Assembly: GCA_963663635.2 (NCBI GenBank)
Contig: CAXXMY010000017.1
Coordinates: 1-64,000, forward strand
Source: Poriferisodalis sp963663635
GTDB lineage: Bacteria > Actinomycetota > Acidimicrobiia > Acidimicrobiales > Poriferisodalaceae
Reading direction: 5' to 3'
DNA: 64,000 nucleotides
The notes under the pieces are model-generated. The model ran no database searches. It was not told the origin of the DNA and saw only the letters and a list, made by a program, of their open reading frames with translations. This document shows, piece after piece, positions 24,945 to 33,834 of this stretch (the stretch's first letter is position 1; each line of letters opens with the position of its first letter). The position numbers were made by a program, and so were the translations under genes.

Positions 24945-25248
24945 GCGTCCGGGAACGCTTTGGATGCCTCGTCTCGTAACGGGTGAGGTGGTTCGCCAGA
25001 TAGTCCTACATCGCCGCTCGCCATCCGTCCGCCGGCTGGCTTCGCAAACGACTCGCGCTCGCTGGCATCAGGGCAGCGGGGTTCGTTGTCAAGCTGGTGC
25101 GCACGATTCCGTCAATTGGGAGGTCACATCGGTGGATGCGATCGCGGCATTGAAGGAAGATCGATTCTCCTTTTGCGCAAGAGCACTGTTCGGAATTGAC
25201 TCACCCGCACGGCGAGGTTGGCGCCGAGTCGCTTCAGCCGCTGGCCTC
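24945..25248. other. gene-free stretch
   Basis: No coding signature, repeat or RNA structure that I can support. It separates a probable gene fragment from the convergent GIY-YIG gene. Confidence 0.4.
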
Positions 25249-26250
25249 TTACGAAGATTCCTGTGGGGCGTCGAGCGCGACAATCTCGAGACCGAGCGTG
25301 GACGCGATTGCGTCGAGAAAGTCCGTGCTGGTGGCGAACCACTCGGTGCCACCGGGCTGGCGTTCCCGTGAAGCTCTGCGCGGACCGGCGTGACCGGCGG
25401 CGTCCAACAGCAGGTGGAAGGTGCGTTCCAGGTCCCGAACTTCGGCCGTCTTCGTCGGCTGTTGGGGCAGGTACAGGCGCAAGATGCGACGCGGCTCAGG
25501 TGCGGCGGTCGTGTTGGCGATCTGGTCGACGCGCGCTCGGATGTTCTTGGCAGCCGATCCGACCTTGTACAGCGTCCGGTCCGGCAGCCGGTCGGTCCGT
25601 TCTGAGGGTGCGATCGGATGCCGCAGATAGTGCGGGTAGGTGAACGCGTACACGCCACCAGCGTTGAGCTGCTCAGTGAACGCTGCCTCGGACTGGGCGA
25701 TCTCGTTGTCTTCTGCCTCCTTGGCTTCCTCGGACTGCATCGAGTCCAGCAGCGACTCGTTCTCGCTCAAGAACCCCGCAGCCTCTGCCGACAGCGAGTT
25801 CTGGAATTTTTCGCGGAAGGTGCGCAGCCGGCGCTGCACACGGCTCGCCAAGGTCGGAGACGCAGGCAGTACACCGAATCGCAATGACTCAAGGATCTGC
25901 CGCAATATGTACGCGAGCCCCGGCTTCGTGTGCCCCAAGGCTTGCTGCAACGCCAGGACTTCTGCTTGCTCGTCGTTCTCGGCAAGCACCTCGAAGGCTC
26001 GGCCTAAGTTCTCATCGGCCATCTCGCAGATGTATTTCTCGATCTCGGCGAGCACCGACGGCGTAGGGCTGCGGCCAAGCACCCGCCGCTGACGCTCCGA
26101 CACGAGGCGCTGCCGCTCCGCCTCAATGGCCTCCCGCGTTTCAAACCGACCAGGTCCGACATCGTGCAGCCCCGTCTCACTCACCTTGACGACGGTACTC
26201 AGACATTCAGTGCGAGGCACAGCGTGCTCAGCGAGTCCGGAGTCAAGCAT
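25249..26250 (-). CDS. GIY-YIG nuclease-family protein (T5orf172/MUG113 type)
   Basis: 333 residues from ATG 26250. The N-terminal about 190 residues are helical (AEIEKYICEMADENLGRAFE and following). The C-terminal domain carries the GIY-YIG core: GGVYAFTYPHYLRHP (about 200-214), LYKVGSAAKNIRARVDQ (about 225-241), with LERTFHLLLDAAGHA (about 274-288) and GGTEWFATSTDFLDAI near the end. Such domains cleave DNA and occur in restriction and mobile-element proteins. It is divergent from the type ISP gene across a 174-bp gap and may share its control region. Exact target unknown. Confidence 0.72.
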   Translation of the reverse strand: MLDSGLAEHAVPRTECLSTVVKVSETGLHDVGPGRFETREAIEAERQRLVSERQRRVLGRSPTPSVLAEIEKYICEMADENLGRAFEVLAENDEQAEVLALQQALGHTKPGLAYILRQILESLRFGVLPASPTLASRVQRRLRTFREKFQNSLSAEAAGFLSENESLLDSMQSEEAKEAEDNEIAQSEAAFTEQLNAGGVYAFTYPHYLRHPIAPSERTDRLPDRTLYKVGSAAKNIRARVDQIANTTAAPEPRRILRLYLPQQPTKTAEVRDLERTFHLLLDAAGHAGPRRASRERQPGGTEWFATSTDFLDAIASTLGLEIVALDAPQESS

Positions 26251-26424
26251 TGGGGTTCGCCGGGAACTGTTCCTGATTGCTCTCCCGGCTGTTCAGCACG
26301 AATGGGTTATGAGTCCCGAGGTGAGCCGCGTCGCGGCTGGTGGGCAGTCAGTGCCTACGGCTGGTTGGCGTGCGCGTAGGTTTGCTGCGGTTCGGCAAGC
26401 CGGATTGGATCGGGGAAGCGTGCG

Positions 26425-28143
26425 ATGGTGATGGCTGACACGGCGACCGAGGATTCCGTTGCGGGGTCGTCGCCGGGGGTGCTGTTCGATCCTGAGGTGT
26501 TCCGGGCGCTGCGCCGGGTGAGCGATTCGCCTCAGGAGCGGGGTCGCATTTTCGAGCGTGTGATGCGCGCCGCTTTCGAGAAGAACCCCCAGTACAGCGA
26601 TCGTTTCGAGCAGGTGTGGCTGTGGGTGGACTGGCCTGATCGCATCACGTTCGGCTACGGCGGCGACTCGGGCGTGGACCTCGTCGCACGCGAGCGCGAC
26701 GGCGGTGTGTGCGCGATCCAGTGCAAGCTGTACGAGACGGGCGCCAAGGTGCCCAGCAGCGACATCAACAGCTTCCTGGCAGAGGCAGGCAAGGAGCCGT
26801 TCACGAGCAGCCTGCTGGTGAACACCGGGGAGCTGACATCTCAGTCGTGGAGCAAGATCGACAACGCCACCAAGCGCTGCGAGGTTCTCAGCAGCTATGC
26901 GCTGGACCAATGGCCGGTGCGCTGGTCGGAGTGCTTCGAGGACCCCGACAAGGTGGAGTTCGCGGAGCGCGCCGAGCCGCGTCCGGACCAGGTCGAGGCC
27001 CTCGACAACATCGCCAAGGGCTTCGACGCGAACGACCGCGGGCAGGTGCACATGCCGTGCGGCACCGGCAAGTCGCTGGTGTCGCTGTGGGCTGCTGAGC
27101 AGCAGGCCGGACGCGGCGGCCGGGTCCTGTATCTGGTGCCGTCGATCGCGCTGATGTCCCAGACGATGCGTGTGTGGGCTACCCATCGGCAGCTGCCGCA
27201 CCGCTACGGCGCGATCTGCTCCGATGTGACCGCCGGTCGGAACGCGACAGCCACCAAATCCGATCTCGCTGAGTTGCTCGCGCCGCCGAGCACGAACCGC
27301 ACCCAGATCGCCGACACCTTGCAGACGCCCGTCACCGACGAGGCGATGCATGTGTGGTTCTGCACCTACCAGTCGGTGCCGGTGCTCTCGGCGGTGCTCG
27401 CTGAGCATGCACCCGGTGTCGTGTTCGACATGGTGGTGTGCGACGAGGCGCACCGCACCACCGGCATCGGCGCCGCGAACAAAGAGAAGTCCGCGTCGGC
27501 GTTCGTGATGGTCCACGACGACGATCATGTGCCCGCCGCGAAGCGGCTGTATCAGACCGCCACACCACGAGTGTTCACCGAGCGTCAGCGCCGCAAGGTC
27601 GAAGAACTCGGCGCAATGGGCGACTCGTTCTCAATGGACGACGAGTCGATATTCGGACCGGTGTTTTATGAGATGAGTTTCGTGGAAGCCATCGAACGCA
27701 ACTTGGTTTCCGACTATCGGGTGATGGTGGTCGGCGTCAACGAAAAGGAAGCCGCTATGCACGGCGCTGGCAAGCGCGTCACCGAGATCACTGCGTCAGA
27801 TCGTGCCCGCAAAGCCAAAGTGGACTCCGACTACGCCACCAAGCTGCTGGGCTGCTGGGCTGCTGGGACGCGATGGCAACCCCCGAGAGCCAGATTCGTG
27901 CTCCGGGCACCGTCGCCGGCGAAATACCCGAAGACGCACAGCATCGGCATCTGCGAACAGCGATCGCGTTCACCAACACCGTCCGATCCTCCCAAGCGTG
28001 CTCAGAGGACGCGTACTTCGCGGACGAGGGCTTGGAGGGGCGGCTGTGGGAAGCGATCGCAGAGGAGGTCCGCGAAGCGAACTCCGGACGCAATTTCCTT
28101 GACCTCAATGTGGACCATGTCGACGGCACCACACGGGCTGTAG
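26425..28143 (+). CDS. type ISP restriction-modification enzyme, N-terminal part (nuclease and helicase)
   Basis: Begins at ATG 26425 with GGGGAAG upstream. It is the front of a single-polypeptide type ISP enzyme (LlaGI/LlaBIII class), which translocates on DNA and cuts it. Mrr-like nuclease residues are seen in GGDSGVDLVARERDGG and AIQCKLYE (about 76-101). SF2 helicase motifs follow: MPCGTGKSLVSLW (about 210-222), VVCDEAHRTTG (about 335-345), LYQTATPRVF. Meaningful sequence ends at about 27866, inside three GCTGCTGG copies; beyond it this frame is noise to 28143. The enzyme continues in the -1 frame. With two copies of the octamer the frames join. Confidence 0.82.
   Translation: MVMADTATEDSVAGSSPGVLFDPEVFRALRRVSDSPQERGRIFERVMRAAFEKNPQYSDRFEQVWLWVDWPDRITFGYGGDSGVDLVARERDGGVCAIQCKLYETGAKVPSSDINSFLAEAGKEPFTSSLLVNTGELTSQSWSKIDNATKRCEVLSSYALDQWPVRWSECFEDPDKVEFAERAEPRPDQVEALDNIAKGFDANDRGQVHMPCGTGKSLVSLWAAEQQAGRGGRVLYLVPSIALMSQTMRVWATHRQLPHRYGAICSDVTAGRNATATKSDLAELLAPPSTNRTQIADTLQTPVTDEAMHVWFCTYQSVPVLSAVLAEHAPGVVFDMVVCDEAHRTTGIGAANKEKSASAFVMVHDDDHVPAAKRLYQTATPRVFTERQRRKVEELGAMGDSFSMDDESIFGPVFYEMSFVEAIERNLVSDYRVMVVGVNEKEAAMHGAGKRVTEITASDRARKAKVDSDYATKLLGCWAAGTRWQPPRARFVLRAPSPAKYPKTHSIGICEQRSRSPTPSDPPKRAQRTRTSRTRAWRGGCGKRSQRRSAKRTPDAISLTSMWTMSTAPHGL
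27843..27866 (+). repeat. three tandem GCTGCTGG octamers at the ISP frame break
   Basis: Perfect copies at 27843-27850, 27851-27858 and 27859-27866. Loss of one unit (8 bp) puts the helicase N-terminal frame in register with the downstream frame (KLLGCWDAMATPE). Octamer slippage is a classic phase-variation mechanism. Confidence 0.8.
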
Positions 28144-31073
28144 CGCGCACAGAAGCCCTCAACGCCTTGCAACAGCAAAGCCGCGACACCACCGGTGCGC
28201 CGCGTTGCCGCGTGATCAGCAACGCCCAGCTGTTCACCGAAGGCATCGATGTCCCCGCACTCGACGCCGTGGTGTTCCTCGAACCCAAACGGTCGCCGGT
28301 GCAGGTCACCCAAGCTGTCGGACGGGCGATGCGCAAAGCCGAAGGCAAAGACTTCGGCTATGTGGTCATCCCGGTCATCGTGCCCGAAGGCTGCAAGATG
28401 ACCGACGACGAAGTGCTCGACAGCAGCGACTTCAAGACCGTCTGGGAAGTCGTGCGTGCGCTGCGCAGCCACGACGAACGCGTCGACTACTGGGTCAACA
28501 ACCCCCAAGTCAACTCGCCCATCATCGTGAATCCAAACCGCCAGACGGAAGACCCTGAAGTCTTCAGCGACTCCGAGATCGCCGAGCAAGGCATCCTCAG
28601 TCTCCAGTTCGTCAAACGGCTCGAAGAAGCCGTCGCGTCCAAGATCGTCACCGAATGCGGCGACAAACAGATGTGGCCCACCTGGGGCCAACGCGCCGCC
28701 GAAGTCTGCAAACGCGTCGAACGCCGCACCGGGTCGCTGATCGGCGAGCCGACCTGCAAAGCAGCGTTCGACGAGTTCGTGACGGCCATGCGCGAAGCCG
28801 TCGGAATCCACCTCACCCCCGCCGCCGCACAACAGATGGTCGCCCACCACATCGTCACCATCCCCGTCTTCGACCACCTGTTCACCGACGCCCAGTTCGC
28901 TGCCCGCAACCCCATCTCGCGAGCCGTCAACCGGTTCCTCGACGCGCTCGCCGATGCACACGCCGCATCCACTACCGACCCCGAGGCGTCCAGCGCCGAC
29001 CGAGTCTTCGGCGACCTGCTCGCGCCCTTGGCTCGCAGCTACCGCACCATGCAACAAATGCTCGAAGACAGCCACAGCGCCGCTGAGACCGTCGATCTAC
29101 TCAGACAGATTTACGAGGGCTTTTTCGCTCACGCGATGGCAGACACCGTCTCGCGGCTCGGCATCGTCTACACGCCAGTCGAAATTGTCGACTTCATGCT
29201 GCGATCAACAGACGCAGCCTGCCGCAAGCACTTCGGATATGGGCTCACCGCCGAGAACGTGCACGTGCTTGATCCGTTCGTGGGCACCGGCACATTCCTG
29301 CACCGGCTGCTCACTGCCGAACGCTCGGACGGAGAACTACTCATCAAGGACGAAGACTTGGTGCGCAAGTACAGCGGCAAGTGCCTCCACGGCACCCCTA
29401 CTGTCTGCGACGGCGAAAACGATCATCAGAACTGCAACCCACTGGAGTTGCACGCCAACGAGGTCGTGCTGCTCGCCTACTACATCGCAGCCCTCAAGAT
29501 CGAAGCCGCAGCCGCCGAGAGAGGCATCGACGCCGACTACCGCCAATATCGCGGCATCGTCTTCGGAGACACCTTCAGCAGCAATGCACGCCAAGGCAGC
29601 ATCCCCGGATTCGATGACAACTCAGCGCGCGCCCGCACCCAGAACGAACTGCCCATTCGAGTCATCATTGCCAACCCGCCATGGTCCGCAGGGCAAAAAT
29701 CAGCGGGAGACGACAACCCCAACATCTCATACCCCGAGATAGAGCAGCGCGTACGCGACACCTACGGTGTCAAGCACAAAGAGGTCACAGGAGTCGGGAT
29801 GGGACCCGCAGCCGGGAATCTCTACATCGAAGCGCTCCGATGGGCATCCGATCGCATCCAACAGTCCACCGACGACGGGGAGCAGCCCGGCATCATCGCG
29901 CTCGTACACCCGAACTCACTGTCGAACGCTCCGTCACTGACCGGCGCACGAGCCGCCCTACGAGACGAGTTCAGCGACATCTATGTGATCAACCTCCGCG
30001 GCGACGCAATGAAATCCGGAGAAGAGTTCCGCATAGAGGGCGACAAGGTCTTCGGTCAGCACTCACGAAACGGCGTGCAGATCACAATCCTCGTCCGCGA
30101 CCCAAAACGCCTCGGACCCGACCAATCAACACTGCACTACGCCGAAGTCCCGCCGTACTCAAAACTTGACGAGAAGTTCCAGTGGCTGCATGGCCTCGGA
30201 GACATCAGCAGCAGCCAATTCGAAGAGGTGCCGGTCAACGACAGGCACGATTGGGTGAACATCACCGATGGCAGCTTCGATGAGCTGCTTCCCGTATGCG
30301 CCAGCGGTCAAGACAAAGGGGCATCGGCTGTTTCGAGACACGAACTCGGAGTCAAGACGAACCTCGATGCGTATGTCTATTCGTTCAGCCGGGACGCCTT
30401 GATCGAGAAGGCCAAACGTTTGATTGAAGCCTTCGAAGAGACGCGACGGCAGCATGTCGAGCGCGGTGCGAGTCTCGACTCGCTCACCCGCAACAACAAC
30501 CTCAGTGCGATCAGATGGACCGCAGCACTCAAGCAAGCGCTCAAGCGGAAAGACAAGATCGAGTTCTCTCCTGACCGAATCCGCAAAGTGCTGTATCGCC
30601 CATTCGTGACTCTCTGGCTGTACGACGACGACCGCATCCTGGCTCAAAGCAAAGCCGCGACCTCGCTATTCCCAGACGCGAGAGAGAGAGAGAGAGAGAG
30701 AGATTCCTCCCGTGCATACTCGCCATGCGAGACCAACAGCTCCCATTCGGATGCTTCAGCACAGGTCGAAACTTCGACCTCCACACGGTCGGAAGACCGA
30801 CACGCGGAATGCCGCGCAGGCAGTCCTCGTGACCGGTCCGTCGAACATGTCCGTGTTCGGCATTCTGGCAGCGAGCTTGGTACCCGACCTGCACACGATG
30901 GGTCCGGGACAGCAGACCCGCTCGGCGCCTCGGAGGCGATCATGGTGAGCAGTCCCTCGAATCGCACGACCTTCTCAGCTCTCGCGACCGGGCAGCTGCC
31001 GGATCTTCACCTCGTGGACCCCGCCGGGCGCGTGCTGGTCCGCCGTCGTGATTCAAATCGGGCTGCATCATGA
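27873..31073 (+). CDS. type ISP restriction-modification enzyme, central part (helicase C-lobe and N6-adenine methyltransferase)
   Basis: An open frame from ATG 27873. Helicase C-lobe motifs are ISNAQLFTEGIDVPALDAVV and VTQAVGRAMRKAEG (about 110-155). Then a helical coupler, then the gamma-class N6-adenine methyltransferase: YTPVEIVDFMLRS, VLDPFVGTGTFLHRLL (motif I, about 466-480) and VIIANPPWSAGQ (motif IV, about 600-611). The start of the specificity region follows, YRPFVTLWLYDDDR (about 910). A (GA)12 tract at 30680-30703 then breaks the pattern: residues after it are non-native until a late segment, SSPSNRTTFSALATGQLPDL. Translation from 27873 would yield a methyltransferase without the nuclease. 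Confidence 0.8.
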   Translation: MATPESQIRAPGTVAGEIPEDAQHRHLRTAIAFTNTVRSSQACSEDAYFADEGLEGRLWEAIAEEVREANSGRNFLDLNVDHVDGTTRAVARTEALNALQQQSRDTTGAPRCRVISNAQLFTEGIDVPALDAVVFLEPKRSPVQVTQAVGRAMRKAEGKDFGYVVIPVIVPEGCKMTDDEVLDSSDFKTVWEVVRALRSHDERVDYWVNNPQVNSPIIVNPNRQTEDPEVFSDSEIAEQGILSLQFVKRLEEAVASKIVTECGDKQMWPTWGQRAAEVCKRVERRTGSLIGEPTCKAAFDEFVTAMREAVGIHLTPAAAQQMVAHHIVTIPVFDHLFTDAQFAARNPISRAVNRFLDALADAHAASTTDPEASSADRVFGDLLAPLARSYRTMQQMLEDSHSAAETVDLLRQIYEGFFAHAMADTVSRLGIVYTPVEIVDFMLRSTDAACRKHFGYGLTAENVHVLDPFVGTGTFLHRLLTAERSDGELLIKDEDLVRKYSGKCLHGTPTVCDGENDHQNCNPLELHANEVVLLAYYIAALKIEAAAAERGIDADYRQYRGIVFGDTFSSNARQGSIPGFDDNSARARTQNELPIRVIIANPPWSAGQKSAGDDNPNISYPEIEQRVRDTYGVKHKEVTGVGMGPAAGNLYIEALRWASDRIQQSTDDGEQPGIIALVHPNSLSNAPSLTGARAALRDEFSDIYVINLRGDAMKSGEEFRIEGDKVFGQHSRNGVQITILVRDPKRLGPDQSTLHYAEVPPYSKLDEKFQWLHGLGDISSSQFEEVPVNDRHDWVNITDGSFDELLPVCASGQDKGASAVSRHELGVKTNLDAYVYSFSRDALIEKAKRLIEAFEETRRQHVERGASLDSLTRNNNLSAIRWTAALKQALKRKDKIEFSPDRIRKVLYRPFVTLWLYDDDRILAQSKAATSLFPDARERERERDSSRAYSPCETNSSHSDASAQVETSTSTRSEDRHAECRAGSPRDRSVEHVRVRHSGSELGTRPAHDGSGTADPLGASEAIMVSSPSNRTTFSALATGQLPDLHLVDPAGRVLVRRRDSNRAAS
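30680..30703 (+). repeat. (GA)12 dinucleotide tract before the ISP specificity part
   Basis: Twelve uninterrupted GA units inside the coding region. With 12 units the frame leads to the stop at 31071; with 11 to TGA 30830; with 13 to TGA 30946. Each path ends with a related short segment. Confidence 0.8.
30704..31073 (+). other. three related ISP segments in successive frames after the GA tract
   Basis: Segment a (frame ending TGA 30830-30832) contains NFDLHTVGRPTRGMPRR; b (ending TGA 30946-30948) contains LVTGPSNMSVFGILAASLVP then DLHTMG; c (ending TGA 31071-31073) contains IMVSSPSNRTTFSALATGQL then PDLHLV. The DLH cores sit 110 and 116 bp apart. Each stop overlaps a start in the -1 frame (GTGA 30829, ATGGTGA 30942, ATGA 31070). 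They look like tandem degenerate copies of one module. Confidence 0.55.
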
Positions 31074-31771
31074 CCGACACCCTCGACCTCGGCTTGGAGG
31101 ACTTGTCTGCTGGTGACGGCGACAATGTGACGGATTGGTGCTTGGAGCAGTTCCATGTGCACTATGGCGACGAGTCGGTGACGAAGGACGACATCTGGGA
31201 GTACCTGTACGGCGTGATGCACGCCCCCGACTGGCGGGAGAAGTACAAGCACGACCTGCAGCGGAATTTGCCGAGGGTGCCTTTCGCACCCGACTTCGAG
31301 GCGTTCCGTGCGGCGGGCCGCGAACTGATGGATTTGCACATCGGCTACGACGATGTGCCCGAGCACCCGGTCGACTGCCTGCTCGACGGCGAGGTCGACA
31401 ACGACGGCGCAGCCGACTCGGCCGCTGATCCTGGTGCGTACCGCATCTCGAAGCTCGTCTGGGGCAAAGGAGCGGACAAGAAAGCTGATCGCAGCGTGCT
31501 GGAGGTCAACGCACGCTGCCGGCTCGTCGGCATCCCCGACACTGCGCACGAGTACACGATCTCGGGGCGGTCGCCGCTGCAGTGGGCGATCGACAGCCTC
31601 AGACACAAGCTCGACACGAAATCAGGGATCACCGACGACCCCAACGAATGGGAAGCCTGGGCGGACGAGCCGTACAACCTCATCCGGCACCTGCGTCGGC
31701 TCGTGCATGTCTCCGTCGAAAGCGCCCGCATTATCAGCGAACTGCCGCCGTCGCTGGCACCCAGACGTTAA
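31070..31771 (+). CDS. type ISP restriction-modification enzyme, C-terminal specificity domain
   Basis: 233 residues from ATG 31070, which overlaps the preceding stop as ATGA. The sequence matches the C-terminal region of type ISP enzymes: DNVTDWCLEQFHVHYGD, IWEYLYGVMHAPDWREKY, FEAFRAAGRELMDLHIGYD, GIPDTAHEYTISGRSPLQW, SGITDDPNEWEAW and a final helical bundle. In the family this is the carboxy end of the same polypeptide and helps to choose the DNA target. Here it is in a new frame, so either a one-base loss near 31050 separated it (GTGATTC there would join as RRRFKSG) or it is made by coupled re-initiation as its own subunit. Confidence 0.78.
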   Translation: MTDTLDLGLEDLSAGDGDNVTDWCLEQFHVHYGDESVTKDDIWEYLYGVMHAPDWREKYKHDLQRNLPRVPFAPDFEAFRAAGRELMDLHIGYDDVPEHPVDCLLDGEVDNDGAADSAADPGAYRISKLVWGKGADKKADRSVLEVNARCRLVGIPDTAHEYTISGRSPLQWAIDSLRHKLDTKSGITDDPNEWEAWADEPYNLIRHLRRLVHVSVESARIISELPPSLAPRR

Positions 31772-31970
31772 CGGCCGGGCACTTCTGCTAGAAGCGCTGA
31801 GAGTGCGTGGATAACCCGCATTCGGTTGCGCCTGAGTCTCAGCACTCACACTCGGTGACCTGAGGCTGCCACATTGTCGCCTTGCCGCTCGCTGCATCCC
31901 GAGCCGTCTGTTCATTAGGTCTGAGATCGGATGCGTTTGTTGCGGACGGCTTCCGGTTACGTTTCCCGGA

Positions 31971-33788
31971 ATGCTTGGTGCCGTAGCAGTTGCCGTTCCG
32001 CCGATTGACGATTGGTCCGACTGGGTGTCGGCATCGGCGATTCGTAACCACGTTCTGGGCCATCCGTTGCTGGACTGGCTCGATCGGTACGGCGAGGCGA
32101 ACGGTTTCGAGCGTGACACTGTCGATGATCGCACCGATTTTGTCCGGTTCGTGATGCGCAAGGGCCAGGATTTCGAGCGCGCTGTCGTGGAGCATCTGAC
32201 GGTTCTCGGTGTGGGCGAGATGCGTCGGATCATGGCCGAGGACGCGTCGAGCGAGGACAGACGCAGCGACGAAGCGGTGGAAGCAACGTTGTCGGCGATG
32301 AGCGAGCGTGTCCCGATCGTTGCTCAGGGCGCGTTGCGTGACGCTGGCTCTCGCACGTTCGGTTTCCCGGACCTGCTAGTGCGCAGCGACGTGCTGGTTC
32401 GCTTGTTCCCTGGCGCGTTGTCTGCTGTTGCCGCATCCGCCTCGGCGCCGTCTTTGGGACTGGACGACTGCCATTACGTCGTCGTGGACATCAAGTTCAC
32501 GACGTTGCGGCTCGCCGCCGGCGGAGGTCTCGACAACTCCGAATCGAACCTCGCGTACAAGGCTCAGCTGTTCGTTTACAACCGTGCCCTCGCAGCGTTG
32601 CAAGGGCATCTGCCTGCGACCGCGTTCTTGTTGGGCCGCGGATGGAGACAGACCAAGAATCGCGTCACATCGCGTATCGGGAACTGCATGGATCGGCTCG
32701 CTCCGGTCGGCCAAAGCGACGTCATCCAAGGCGAGTCGTTGCAGCATCAAGTGGACGCCGCGGCGGCGTGGGTGCGCCGGCTGCGCTGCGACGGCCACGA
32801 ATGGTCCCCACTGCCCACGCCGACGGTGCCCGAGTTGCGTCCGAACGCCAAAGGCGACGCTGCGCCGTGGGCCGACGCGGTGAAACAGATCGTCGCCGAG
32901 GGCCACGATCTCACCCGGCTGTGGCAAGTCGGCGTCGGCAAACGCGATGCCGCCAACGCCGCAGGGCTGACACGGTGGACGGACCCTGCAGTGACCCCAG
33001 CAGCAGTCGGAGTCAAAGGCCAGACGTACGCACCTCTGCTGCAGGCATTGCTTGACGTCAACCGAGGCTCAGGACCCGATGTGCAGCCCGCACGCATCAC
33101 AGCGACACGAGAACAGTGGGCAGAGCCAGCCGACGTGGAGTTCTACGTCGACTACGAAACCGTCTCCGACCTTGACGACGACTTCGGCGCCATACCTGAG
33201 CGGGGAGGCCAGCCGATGATTTTCATGATCGGCTGCGGACACCTCGAAGACGGCGAATGGCGCTTCGAGTGCTTCGTCGCAGACGATCTCTCCGAAGCTT
33301 CCGAAGCCACAGTGATCGACCAATGGTTCGGCCATATGGCCGCAGTGCAGGCACGGTTCGGCTCGCAAAGCACACCACGCGTGTTCCACTGGTCCGCTCA
33401 CGAGCAGTCATCACTGGAAACCGCGTACAACTCCGCAGCGAACCGGCAACCCGCACGGGCTGGACACTGGCCGCGCCCCGAATGGTTCGATTTCCTGTCC
33501 AGGGTCGTCAAGGAGGTGCCGGTCGTCGTGCGAGGCGCACACGGATTCGGCCTCAAGGCCGTCGCCAACGCACTGCACGCACTGGGCCGCATCGACGTGT
33601 CATGGGACACCGGCCCCACCGACGGACTGGGCGCCATGGTCGGCGCATGGTCGTGCCAACACCAGATCGACACAGGCACCGCCCAACGGCTTGGCGGTCT
33701 CGACCTGATGCAAGAAATCCGCGCATACAACGAAATCGACTGCAAAGCCATGATGGAGATCATCCGCTACCTCCGGGAAAACCACTGA
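31971..33788 (+). CDS. RecB-like/RNase H-like nuclease (TM0106-type)
   Basis: 605 residues from ATG 31971. The N-terminal half has a PD-(D/E)xK nuclease core of RecB type: YVVVDIKFTTLRLA (about 165-178) with NLAYKAQLFVYNRALAAL (about 190-207). The C-terminal half is an RNase H-like exonuclease: EFYVDYETVSDLDDDF (about 388-403), VFHWSAHEQSSLE (about 470), HGFGLKAVANAL and YNEIDCKAMMEIIRYLRE at the end. Proteins of this build are thought to process nucleic acid in defence or repair. It follows the ISP genes on the same strand with a 199-bp gap, so it may belong to the same defence locus. Substrate unknown. Confidence 0.75.
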   Translation: MLGAVAVAVPPIDDWSDWVSASAIRNHVLGHPLLDWLDRYGEANGFERDTVDDRTDFVRFVMRKGQDFERAVVEHLTVLGVGEMRRIMAEDASSEDRRSDEAVEATLSAMSERVPIVAQGALRDAGSRTFGFPDLLVRSDVLVRLFPGALSAVAASASAPSLGLDDCHYVVVDIKFTTLRLAAGGGLDNSESNLAYKAQLFVYNRALAALQGHLPATAFLLGRGWRQTKNRVTSRIGNCMDRLAPVGQSDVIQGESLQHQVDAAAAWVRRLRCDGHEWSPLPTPTVPELRPNAKGDAAPWADAVKQIVAEGHDLTRLWQVGVGKRDAANAAGLTRWTDPAVTPAAVGVKGQTYAPLLQALLDVNRGSGPDVQPARITATREQWAEPADVEFYVDYETVSDLDDDFGAIPERGGQPMIFMIGCGHLEDGEWRFECFVADDLSEASEATVIDQWFGHMAAVQARFGSQSTPRVFHWSAHEQSSLETAYNSAANRQPARAGHWPRPEWFDFLSRVVKEVPVVVRGAHGFGLKAVANALHALGRIDVSWDTGPTDGLGAMVGAWSCQHQIDTGTAQRLGGLDLMQEIRAYNEIDCKAMMEIIRYLRENH

Positions 33789-33834
33789 ACGACGAGCCGG
33801 ATTCCAAGTGATCCCCCCAAAGCCTCGGCAAGCT

